In this document: positions 10,380 to 20,441 of the stretch, in pieces
Position numbering within the stretch: position 1 is the first letter of the stretch
How the letters are laid out: each line of letters opens with the position of its first letter
Assembly: GCA_033439265.1 (NCBI GenBank)
Contig: JAVTVX010000027.1
Span: forward strand, 9,625,001-9,689,000
Length of the DNA stretch: 64,000 nt
Source of the DNA: Dillenia suffruticosa
Taxonomy: Eukaryota; Streptophyta; Magnoliopsida; Dilleniales; Dilleniaceae
Direction: 5' to 3'
The notes under the pieces: generated by a model
The model's input: the letters and a program-made list of their open reading frames with translations, nothing else
Told to the model about the DNA's origin: nothing
The model's database searches: none
Translations under genes and position numbers: made by a program

Positions 10380-12420
10380 ACCCAGTGACACCTTATTGAT
10401 GATCCGACGCTCAGATCATGGGTTTTGAGTTGCTCGACCTCTAGATATTGGGGGTAGGTTTTTATGGTATTTACAGATGTGGGCATATTGTGTACGACCA
10501 TGCACTGCTTGCGTTGGTTAAGAGATGGAGGTAGGAGATCTATACCTTCCATCTACCCATTGGTGAGACTACCATCACCCTTCAGATGTGTTTGTATTGT
10601 TAGAATTGCCCGTTGATGGAGATGCAATCATTGGGAGAGACACCTCACTTCTTATCACTACCTAGTAGGATATTTGTCTCGATCTCTTGGGTTTCATCCC
10701 ATGTCCAGAAGATTTCATTGGCGATTGACTTAAATTGAAGGCCATCCCGATGTTCCTTAATTTACATCCCTTGGCTCTGGAGTCGGATGCAACCTGGGTG
10801 GAGTTTCACGTAGAAGGTTGCCTTCAGGATAAGTCTGGATCAAAAGAGAAACTCATGTATTTGGAGTTGTTTCGAGATCTTGATTGTGCTGGTAACTATA
10901 GTTGGGGTAGTACTGTCTTAACTACATTGTACAGAGCTATGTGTTAGGCCTTTGTCGATAGAGTTAGATAGATTTCTAGTCTACTATTACTTATTCAAAT
11001 ACTGTTGCAAATAATTATACTTATTTTTTCATATACAAATATTTTATATATATAGTCTATATTTAATTCATTTTTTGTTGTTAACAGCTTTAGGCATGGG
11101 AAAGAATACCTATATTTACTCTGATTCGATGCCGTACTTTCGATCCGATATCCATTGTTCCAAATATGCCTAGCAGCCCTCGAGAATTTATGTACGTTAC
11201 ATTCACTAACTCTATCATTTTATTTTTATGTTTTCCCTCACTTTGTACCGGTCTCATTAACTTTGTTCTTTCTTATTAATAGTTGGGATGTTCCTCATCT
11301 CGCGATCAACTACATTATAAAAGACCGAATGGAGTGAGTTAAAATTTCATTTTGTACATTATATTACTATACGAAAAACTTACACTATTTTTGTTTTATT
11401 TTTCAGTCTGTATGGACGTCATTTTCACATGTTGACGTCGAGTTGCTGCCCCCTTATTGTCTCGGTGGGCGTGATATATGGCGTGCCTCCATCCCACTTA
11501 TATGTTTCGAGGTGGTTGAGTTCCATTACCCTGAAAGGGTAATGAGATAGTTCGGTTTGCAGTAAGGTATTTTTTTTCCCGTTTAAACCCACTTGGATCT
11601 TCACTGAATTGATTGACATGGAAGAGGTGGTATAGATTGGAGGATGATGCATGTGGTGCATTTGGAGTTGTGGAGAAATCGATGATATCATATCATCGAG
11701 GGAGACAAGTGTTATGGCTATTTGATGATGACACCGAACTACATGACATGGTATCATCGTATTACATGCATATACATTTGCAACCTTGCTCTCCCAATGG
11801 CTACACAAATGGAGGTTCTTGTAAGTTTACAACACTTTACCTATCAAATTTAATGTTCATATAATATGTTTCCCACTATATTTTTCTTACAAGTGAATCA
11901 TATGCAGTGTCAAAATCTTTGCACATCCACTTTTTATCCTCCGATATGCTTGCTGTGGAGGGTTGTGATTTTTGAGCTAGCCGCATTAGAGATTTGTCAA
12001 CGGACTCTATTGAAATGTTTGGTAATGCGCCGCCTCAAGGTTATCATCCTTACACGTCTGGATAGACGGTTGCTTTTGAAACAGATGTGTCATCCACATC
12101 TGATCATGTGGGTGATTATGAGAATGTGATTGAAATACCGGTATTTTCATATTCAATTCCTAGTATTGCATTTACTCCTATTTCTAAGGGTAGTGACGAT
12201 GTTGTACCGAGTGAGCCACCACGTCTTAGCCTTTACCAATGGCGTCGTTGTATCTATTTGCAGGATGTTCGGTTGGCAGGTGTCTTATTCGCTAGCACTT
12301 ATGACGGGTACATTCTATAGTCCACCTCTACCTCGCAGGCCCCCTCATCTTCCTACTAGACGTCAGTTGCACAGAAATGCTGGATGTCCTCCCTATGGAT
12401 TTAGTATAGGTTTTATGATT
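10380..12420 (+). pseudogene. Plant mobile domain (PMD) gene, 5'-truncated and broken
   Basis: The translation follows the plant mobile domain family in order. First DHALLALVKRWR and IYTFHLPIGETTITLQ (about 10495-10595), then LPVDGDAIIG, CLQDKSGSKEKLMYLELF and NYSWGSTVLTTLYRAMC (ending about 10944). Next QL-stop-AWERIPIFTL (11088-11125), WDVPHLAINYIIKDRME (exon 11283-11333), LLPPYCLGGRDIWRASIPLI with CFEVVEFHYPERVMR (exon 11407-11820), and a low-complexity tail ending PPHLPTRRQLHRNAGCPPYG. Plausible introns with GT..AG ends are 11334-11406 and 11821-11907; others lie near 10970-11087 and 11190-11282. In-frame stops, several at expected Trp codons, kill it. PMD proteins include the nuclear silencing factors MAIN and MAIL1, and many PMD genes travel in transposons. 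The 5' end is cut by the LTR of element B. Confidence 0.72.
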
Positions 12421-12644
12421 ATTATATTTAAAGTGTATATATTTTATATAATATCTGTCAATTTTTGATTATGTTAATTAATAAAAATTTATCTTTATGC
12501 ATGGTTCAAGTTCGATTCACTACTAATAAACTTCTTTGTTCTCTAACAACTTTTGGATTGATTACTATATTTTACCTAAAACAATATTACAAATTCCATT
12601 GTCAATTGCTTTCACACATAAAAATGTATAACCACTTATGTCCA
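12421..12644 (+). other. AT-rich stretch between the PMD pseudogene and the right arm
   Basis: Low-complexity AT-rich DNA with no coding or regulatory signal that I can support. It may include the 3' UTR of the PMD gene. Confidence 0.35.
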
Positions 12645-13245
12645 TAGGAGAGGGTGGGACGGAAGGAGAGAGATAAAAAAGGACATGAGGTAGATAGATA
12701 TGGAGGAAAAGAGAGTGGGAGGTAGAGTTAAAGAGAGGTAGACATGGAGAAGGAGGAATCGGGAGAGAGGCTGAGAAATGGGAGGGAAAGTGTAAGGGAG
12801 GACACGAGAGAGAGAGAGGGGGGAGATACTGATGGAGAGAGGGATAAAGGGACAGAGAGGAAAGGGAAAGGAGGGAGAGGGAGTAGCAGAGAGGAAAGAC
12901 GAAGAGAGGGAGAGACAAAGAAGGAGAGAGAGGATGAGAAATATTATTGGCTAATAATTAATTTTTATTAATTTTATTTTTTTTCAAAAATTTAAAAAAA
13001 GAATTGAAGGATTTCGCTAACATTATTGGTAAATAATTATTTTTTTTATTAATTTTATGTTTTGTCCAAAAATAAAAAAAAAGGGAGAATAGAGATTTCG
13101 CTTTTAAAAGCGAAATCTGGGATCTCCCTTTCAAAAGCGAGATCATGGATCTCGCCTTCAAAAGCAATATGTGGGATTGTGCTTTCCTTTTTTGTTTTTT
13201 TTTTTTTTGGGATTTTGAAAAAAACTTAAAATTAAAAAAAAAGAC
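12645..13245 (-). repeat. Right inverted arm with purine tract and palindromes
   Basis: This is the inverted partner of 2780-3130. From left to right it has a ~295-bp almost pure purine tract on the + strand (12647-12943), AT-rich blocks containing CTAATAATTAATT and TTTATGTTTTGT, then three hairpin-prone blocks of TTTCGCTTT/AAAGCGAAA type (13093-13185), and ends with AAAACTTAAAATT. The arm is about 250 bp longer than the left one, because of extra AAGCG units and a longer purine tract. Confidence 0.55.
13093..13118. repeat. 26-nt perfect palindrome in the right arm
   Basis: AGATTTCGCTTTT is followed by its exact reverse complement AAAAGCGAAATCT, giving a perfect 26-nt palindrome. Two imperfect units follow (TCTCCCTTTCAAAAGCGAGA and TCTCGCCTTCAAAAGCAATA), so the block reads as a short array of hairpins. 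Confidence 0.9.
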
Positions 13246-13582
13246 GATATTAGGAGAGTCACCCTCTAAATAAAGTTCTCGTAAATACTCGAATTGAATT
13301 AATTAGAGTATGATTTTCAATATCGATAGTGAAAATAAAAAAGAAAAATAAAGAAAGAAAGCGATTATGCTGTGTCTAGAGCATTTTTTTTATTGGTATG
13401 GCTAAGAATTAAAAAGCCTCTCTCTCTCGCTTATATTTATTATCTACCAAAATAAAAAGACAAGTTCACGTTTGCTCCCACGTTACCACTTCAGCAGAAC
13501 GAGAGGCAACATTACCCCAAACAAAACTCTTTTGTTAAAACACCAGCTCACACCTCACACCTCACACCGACTCTTTTGATCT
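13246..13582. other. Spacer before the copia element
   Basis: AT-rich DNA with no gene. A short CACACCTCA triplication sits at about 13546-13567, just before the copia insertion site. Confidence 0.5.
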
Positions 13583-13587
13583 TTATA

Positions 13588-14076
13588 TGTTGGATATTTC
13601 ATGGTGACTCATTCACGCACAGCGGAAGTATACAATAATTTTCAAAAAAATAAAATGATCGGGGTAACTCAATATGCAGATCTTCAAAATCAACCGAACG
13701 GCATGTTCCTCGATCGGATCTCACGGTCGGGATGATGATCACGATGTTAATCGAATCACAACCGCAATATCACAACGCCTCAATCCAAGTCCGGTGATTT
13801 CTTTGGTGAGAGAGATTTTCCTACGCGAAAATCTCCGACCGTCATCGTGTTGTCTCTCTCTAGAGATTTGTGCATTCTCTTAAGAAAAACCTTGCTGCCC
13901 TTATTCTCTATGGAAGAAGTTGCACTCACCTTAGGCACTCTCCAAGGATCATTCGGGTTTCACAATTAAATGAGTGGTTAAATAGGAGTTATGGGGTGGT
14001 AAAAATGGGATAATGGGAGTTACCCCATTATCCTCTAAATTACCAAAATGCCCATCTTGGGCATATATTACCAATA
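13588..14076 (-). repeat. 3' LTR of copia-1
   Basis: 489 bp. On the + strand it starts TGTTGGATATTTC; on the minus strand the LTR begins TATTGG, a mutated form of the TGTTGG at the other LTR. It matches 19948-20436 along its whole length, with many point differences, so the insertion is not recent. Confidence 0.93.
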
Positions 14077-15234
14077 TCTCCCACTTGCACATGAGGGTAT
14101 TTCACGTCCGTCAAAATATCGCAACTCATGCAATTCATCACATCACCCTGCTGGACTTTCATACATGATTGGACGTCGTGCGACCGACGAGTATACCTAC
14201 AAGCAAAGACTACTCGATACACCTGTTAGGATGATCGAGAAGTCACCGTTAGTATAAAAATAACTCGCTGCACTCCAGATCAAAGACTAATTACATCTAT
14301 CGAGCTACTTTCCTCACGAAAGTAATCCCCAATAAACGCCCGACTGTGTATCCACTATTATGCTTACATCATAACATAGATAAACATAATAGGCATGCCG
14401 GTGAATACAATACAATGATGTAATGTTAATTGGTTTTCCGTTTTCCAAACTCGAATCTATTAGTCTCAATTCAGCTGCTTTCCCAGACCTGCCCCTCAGA
14501 CCTCAATTTATCTTTCGGGCCAACGGTAAACAGACTAAAGTAGCAACACTGAGCCAAGACTTCTAGAAACTACCGAAAGTGACAAGGGTACAAGAGATCT
14601 CACCCAATGGATCTCGGGTTTCACACAGTGGGAACGAGATCTAAATTATATCATGTCTCAAACAATGCTCCCACTATCCCTGGTCAACATATCACACGCG
14701 GAATGAAACGCATGCCACAGTATTATTCCCCATCTCGCAAAGGGCATATGTCAGATTTCTCTAACAGTGTACAAGTATGGGACTCAGTCTATACATAAGA
14801 CTTTATCCAGAGATCTTAGAGAGAATAACTCAGAGACTATATCACTAGTCATAGGTGATATCTGAGATCTCAAACCTGGCTACTTACAGGTAACTTGGAT
14901 GTGGGTACGTCTATATCGGTCATATCGCATATGAGCTCATCCTGAACACGTATCAGAGCGACTTATATTCTAGTAGGGCCACTCTCAGAGTCTCTTACAA
15001 CTAGAAACCGTCTCATCTCTGCTCACTCAGAGCTGGAGGTGGTCACTCGTGTGAGAGAGTCAACCACACCTGCTTGACATATCATTTATCACAAAATATA
15101 TGACAATTAAAGTAGTGCAATAAATAAAATCATGACTCAACTATGTACACATGTCATATATATAACACAATAAGCATCAGTACAAGGTGAGAAATATCAA
15201 TGTACATGCAAACCTAATGATTCCTATATCTTAT

Positions 15235-15900
15235 ACAGGAATCTCTCATAATGAGTTTATTGAAAGGATCAGCCAACATACTGTATGGTAGTGTACTTAA
15301 TTTGTCACTTCACCTTTCTCGGTGATATCTCTCATAACGTAGTATTAGGTATCAATGTATTTGGACTTACTGATACTTAGGGTCTCAAGCGTGGTCAACG
15401 GCGGCCTGATTTTCTCAATAAATCATCCACTGGCCTCCCACTGTCTGTCACAACCTCTAAGTGATCCGAAAATTTTAGAAGCTAAACACTCTCCTGAACT
15501 GCCGCTGAGTGTATCATAAGCTCAGTTTCTATCGTAAATTGAGATATGTAGGTTTGTTTCTTGCTACTCCAAGACAGCAAAACCTGATATCGATTTGCGT
15601 ACATTCAGATCGCCAACCTAGTCGGTGCTGAATACCCAATAAAATACAAATTACCTCATCCGTAACACAAGGAGAGGTCCACAGTTGTCTCTCTCGGAAT
15701 CCTTTCACTGCTCTCCAGTGATCCCTTCTAGGATTCGATCAATACCTAATTACCATACTGACTGCAAAGCAAATGTCTGATCGTATATGCGATACTGCGT
15801 ACATCAGAGTACTCAATGCACTGGAACAATGGATTCTACTCATTTCCCTTGTCCTTTTCTGAGTCATAAGGCATATATCAAGAACTAAACTTTAACATTT
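15235..15900 (-). pseudogene. RNase H region of copia-1
   Basis: Broken minus-strand coding with ERKSISGFAV near 15590, a tract around 15480-15560 matching the usual alternation of the copia RNase H, and the terminal HTVCWLILSIN-like block near 15290-15240, which corresponds to the HSMVADPFTK end of copia pol. Many stops interrupt it. In a live element this domain degrades the RNA strand during reverse transcription. Confidence 0.7.
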
Positions 15901-16800
15901 TAGCGATAAGAGTATCTCTAGGGTTGTAATCGTTCTTCTCGAAGCGCTTGAGAATTCCATTGATGTTGGACTCCTATGAAAGAGTCAACATCTGTCTCGA
16001 GTTATCCCTGTAGATCTTAACTTCGAGGAAGAACTGAGTCTCACCCTTGTCCTTCACTTCAAGACTCGACAATATCCACATCATCATGGTCATCAGATAC
16101 TCTTTGTTATTCCTAGTCAACAAAATGTTATTCACATATAGAGACATGATCATAAAAGTCATGAGAACGTATAAGGTATACACGATGATCCTCCTCGACC
16201 ATCACGAAATCGTGAGGTATCACCTCCTCGTGAAATCTCAAACATTACTGCCTGGATTGATGATTAAGGTCATATGTCGTCTTTCGAAGTCAACATACCT
16301 CATCATCCTAATCTATAGGAATAAAGTCAGATGACTGTTCCTTATAGATCCCCTCATCCAAAAACTCCTACTCACGAAGGCCGTTGCAACGTCCATCTGG
16401 TCTCACTCTATATCAATGTCCGTGACTATTGCTAAAAGTAAACGGATCGAGGTAATCTCGCCCTCAGCCTGAGCAACCCCTTGTTATCAGATGAGCCTTA
16501 TATCTCTACATCGATCCGTCGGCCTTTTTCTTGACGTTGAGAACCCAGTTCCCAATGACCCTACTACCATTAGGCAAATCAACTAGATCTCAGATCCCAT
16601 TGATTCTCATCAACTCCTTCTTTCATCCATGACCTCAAACCAATAGTCCTCCACAAACCCTCAAGAGTCTCTAGGATAGTTAAAGGTTTCTTGTAACCCT
16701 CAAAAGTCATACTGAGAGCCTCTCCCTCAATCGGGAAGCGACAGTCAGGTACGCATCCTCGACTACTCTTAAGATGAGGGAAAACCTTTTTACCTTTAAA
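15901..16800 (-). pseudogene. Reverse transcriptase of copia-1
   Basis: The clearest piece is 15974-16183, reading SLYVNNILLTRNNKEYLM and then SSLEVKDKGETQFFLEVKIY, the active-site strand and following helix of copia RT. The catalytic YVDD motif is YVNN here (codons 16127-16132), so both catalytic Asp are lost. Upstream parts at 16200-16800 are in shifted frames with stops. Confidence 0.8.
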
Positions 16801-17600
16801 TGGATTGCTCCCACTGGGATCAGCTAACCATTAGGCTCATCCATCTCATAGGAGATAAAGTCCCAATTGATTTCACCTCTTATAGGAAAATCACTTTCAA
16901 GAAACTCGGCATCATGAGACTCAATATCAGTGAGTGTCATCCGTATGTTCACCTAGAACACATTCCCCACAGAGTGCTCTTGGTATCTGATAGAGATATA
17001 TCTCTTTTCTCACAGGCCTAACTTGCCGTGTAATTGCAAGAAATAGTGAACATACGCGACACAACCCCATAATCTCAAATGGCTAAGGTCAGGCTGCTTC
17101 CCTGTCCAAAGCTCATATGGAGTACTGATTACGGACTTCAATGGAATACGATTGATGACGTAAACTATAACCAATAACGCATCTCCCCGATGGGAAATGA
17201 GTAAATTTGCTTGCGCCATTATCGGCCTTACCGTCTATTCCATTCTCATAGCTACTCTACTCCACTGAGTAGCAAGGAATAGTCAGTTTCTCACAATACC
17301 CTTCTCGAAACAGAGCTTTTCAGACAAATACTCGCGCCCTTGATCAGTTCTGAGAGCCTCTACTCTTAAGTTTAATTGATTTTCAATCTCGCTAATAACC
17401 TCCTGAGCCACCTCAATGCCTCAGATTTGCGCGAGATTAGATAAATGTAACCGAAACGCGTGTAATTGTTTATGAACGTAATAGAGTACCTAACACCATT
17501 TAAGGTTCTTACGTTCATAAGGCCGTGGATTTTGGAGTGAACCGACTACAATGGAGTCCCAGCTCTCATTATTATGTCGAATGGTTTTCTTGTAAATTTG
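16801..17600 (-). pseudogene. Integrase and GKL region of copia-1
   Basis: Reading right to left: ENQLNLRVEALRTDQGREYL (about 17390-17330), which contains the second catalytic Asp region of the DDE integrase core, then WSRVAMRME, RGDALLVIVYVINRIP, TPYELWTGKQPDLSHLRLWG and CVAYVH (17180-17050), then a GKLGL piece at the C-terminal side. Stops split it. It would join cDNA ends to the target in a live copy. Confidence 0.8.
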
Positions 17601-17849
17601 CCGTTTAGCAAGTCAGGTTAGTGGGCCCTACGGACCACTCACTACTAACCGGTTCATCATCTCTTACACAAAGAGGATAACAAGAAATACCATTGTTACT
17701 TTCAGTGCATTTAGTCTATCACGGACCAAAATATAACTAATTAAAGAATTGTCATAATAAATGGAAATTATAAAATTTCCAAATTGACAGAGCATATCCT
17801 AAGCTGAAATCACGTCGAACATTCGAAGCGTAAAAAGCATATAGAGTCT

Positions 17850-18690
17850 AGTATATTTGCAACTCCAACTTGCAAGTGCTACTCCCTTTGATGTCGACAA
17901 ACGCTCCATTTCTCTACGTAAATCCTCCTGCTTGAGGACTCACCGAGCGGAACTATATAAGTGTGCTCCTATCTCGAGCTACGTAGTCGGTTGCTCTTGT
18001 GTTTACAATCCACGAGTCCCACAGGATGTTTTCTTCTTACCTGAATCTCGAGTCCCTCAGGAGTCCTTGGTTGACTCCATTGCATAAACATGACTCGAGT
18101 ATGGCCTACTTGCCTCTAAATGCTCATACTCGAGCTCACTATGCCTATTTATATTAGTAAAAGTACGAATACTTTTGTCGTATGTGAAATAGACTTTCAT
18201 GATTCTCATGAATCAGGTAAAGAACTGGATCGCATCCAGCACAAGAAAACATATCCGAAAGAGGCTCGGTCACATTCCCCAACTCGGCGACCATACTCAA
18301 CATTTTCATCGAATGTTACATCATTGTATGATCAACCATTTTCTTATAAGTTGTTACACTTATAAGTCAGTATCTCAATCTCAAGATCTGTAAGAGCACC
18401 ATAATGCTCTTTATAGGGTGAGCCAAACCGATAAAGTCGTAGGATATTGCTTATAAACTGGGATCACATCATCGTGCATGCTATTTAGGAGGATTGCCCT
18501 AACTTGGCCATTATTCCCCTTCCATGTACGTAATGTCTCATAATCCCATCTCTCTTAGGTGTGGTACCCTCCCCAGAGTCCACCATCTCACGCATAAGAA
18601 TTTAATTAAATCTTGTCTCTTGAGGATAAATTGAATCTATCGGTGAAAAATCTCAAAATTATCACCGTTCAATTTTATCCCCCTTGCAAA
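17850..18690 (-). pseudogene. gag region of copia-1
   Basis: The minus strand near 18650 begins with LNGDNFEIFHR and continues with a gag core at about 18500-18410, including ILLNSMHDDVIPVYKQYP and then a W-L motif, as in copia gag proteins. Frameshifts and stops are frequent further on. The zinc knuckle was not found with confidence. Confidence 0.65.
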
Positions 18691-19947
18691 GATCTAATAC
18701 GACAATTTTAGAAACAGTCAAAGAAATAAGCGTGACTTGTGATACTTATTATCATATTTTGTGCACCCTACGAATCAACAAAACCCAAATAATTCGAATA
18801 CAGATCCCAAGACGAGCATATAAATCAACAGACACCATACATCACAATTCGGGATTGCATCTCACCATTAAGACTAGGATTTGGTACACAAAAACCTACA
18901 AAATTTCAATTCCTGACAACCTGACGAGCCGCCGGAGCTCCCACGTGCCTCCACGTGCCGGCAGCGCCTCCCCACTCACTGCCACGCGCCACCAGCTGCT
19001 TGGGGCAGGTGCCAGACGTGCGGCGTGTCTCTCACGCGCAGCCACACACTTGGCGCGGCTCGGCTCATGCTCGCCCAGTTGCGGCGCGCTTCATACGCGC
19101 TGCCACGCGCCTGGCGCGGCTTGGCTCAAGCGCGTCCAGTCGTGGTGCGTGTCTCACACGCCAAGCTGTGTTGAGCCGGGTACTGACCGGGGCGGACCGG
19201 GTCGGTCAACGGTCAAGACCGATCTTATCGGGTCTGTCCGGGTCAAGGACACGTGTCCGGGTCATAACCGACCCAGATGACCCAGACGGGTTCAAGCGCC
19301 TTCCCTACGCGTGAACCTCACGCACCTTCTTGTTTCCTATTGATGCACCTCAGCGCGCGTGAGATGTACGCATCACGGGTCGGATCTCTTCGTTTTCACC
19401 CAAATTTTTCTATAATCGGGTCTTTCGACTCGGATGCCGAAAAACCCATTTTCCGGCTATATTTTTTACTAGATTTTTTAGGAAATCTCTTTTTCCATTT
19501 ATTTCAAGCATTCTTGACTCGATTTTTGGAATAATCAAGCCCTAATCTCGGCGTATTTTGGATCTAAAATTTCGGCCCTCTGCGGTCAATTTTGAAACCC
19601 CATTTTTCGGCTGTAATAATATGCAATTTATATATCAAATCGAAGAGCATGAAACAAGGAACACAAATCTATGATTTTCATGCATTGATTTGCCTTAAAA
19701 CTCGACAAATTTGGGGTTGAATGGTTCGGTCACTATTCACGGCCGAAACTTTCAACTGGAATTTCTTTTGCCTAAACGTGCTCAGAAAATTACGAAAAAA
19801 TTATTTTCGTATTCTACGGATCATGGGTAATACCGTGGTATTTTCGGATTCACGAAATTTATCCGTAATCCGAACCCCAAATTTTATATCCGAAATTTTT
19901 ATACCCGAAAATTATTTTTAATAATTCAACATATGCTCTAAAACTAA
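18691..19947 (-). other. Long 5' leader of copia-1 with GC-rich tandem repeat
   Basis: Between the primer-binding site and gag lies an untranslated leader of about 1.2 kb. Its centre (about 18925-19330) is strikingly GC-rich against the AT-rich surroundings. It contains three tandem units of 60-61 bp starting at 18981, 19041 and 19102, each opening GCCACRCRC. Long open frames on the + strand here come from the GC bias and are not genes. Confidence 0.7.
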
Positions 19948-20436
19948 TGTTGGATATTTCTTGGTGACTCATTTACGCACAATTGAAGCATACAATAATT
20001 TTTAGAAAAATAAAATGATTAGGGTATCTCAATATGTAGATCTTCAAAATCAACCGAACGACATGTCTCTCGATCGGATCTCACGGTCGGGATGACAATC
20101 ATGATGTTAATCGAATCACCATCGCAATATCACAACGGCTCAATCCAGGTCTGATAATTTCTTTGACGAGAGAGATTTTTCTATGTGAAAATCTCCGACG
20201 CTCATCGTGTTGTCTCTCTCTAGAGATTTGTGCATTCTCTCAAGAAAAACCTTGCCGCCCTTATTCGCTATGGAAGAAGTTGCACTCACCTTAGGCACTC
20301 TCCAAGAATCATTCGGATTTCACAATTAAATGAGTAGTTAAATGAGAGTTATGGTGTGGTAAAAATGAGATAATGAGAGTTATTCTATTATCTTTTAAAT
20401 TATCAAAATGTCCCTCTTGGGCATATATTACCAACA
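19948..20436 (-). repeat. 5' LTR of copia-1
   Basis: 489 bp, on the minus strand beginning TGTTGGTAATATATGCCC and ending GAAATATCCAACA. It would carry the promoter of the element. It is followed outward by TTATA, the same five bases that precede the other LTR. Confidence 0.93.
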
Positions 20437-20441
20437 TTATA

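Larger units (their letters stand above)
13583..20441 (-). mobile_element. Complete Ty1/copia retrotransposon (copia-1) with TSD
   Basis: Two LTRs of exactly 489 bp (13588-14076 and 19948-20436) begin TGTTGG and end at CCAATA or CCAACA. They are flanked by the 5-bp duplication TTATA (13583-13587 and 20437-20441). Orientation is minus. The polypurine tract (read on the minus strand as CAAGTGGGAGA) lies just inside the left LTR at 14077-14090. A degenerate initiator-tRNA-Met site (TTAGTTTTAGAGCA) lies just inside the right LTR. Gene order on the minus strand is gag, integrase, RT, RNase H, which is the copia order. All domains are recognisable but broken by stops, so the element is dead though structurally full length (6849 bp). 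Confidence 0.93.

Noticed and set aside
11425..11808. 127-codon minus-strand frame
   Set aside because: It is the antisense of the PMD exon 11407-11820, which has clear family motifs on the + strand.
12565..12971. Open frames on both strands (117 codons minus, 75 plus) rich in Leu/Ser/Pro or Glu/Arg
   Set aside because: Translations of a purine/pyrimidine tract, low complexity only.
18684..19314. Two overlapping + strand open frames of 198 and 119 codons in the GC-rich block
   Set aside because: They lie antisense in the copia-1 leader, are built from tandem repeats and GC bias, and show no domain.
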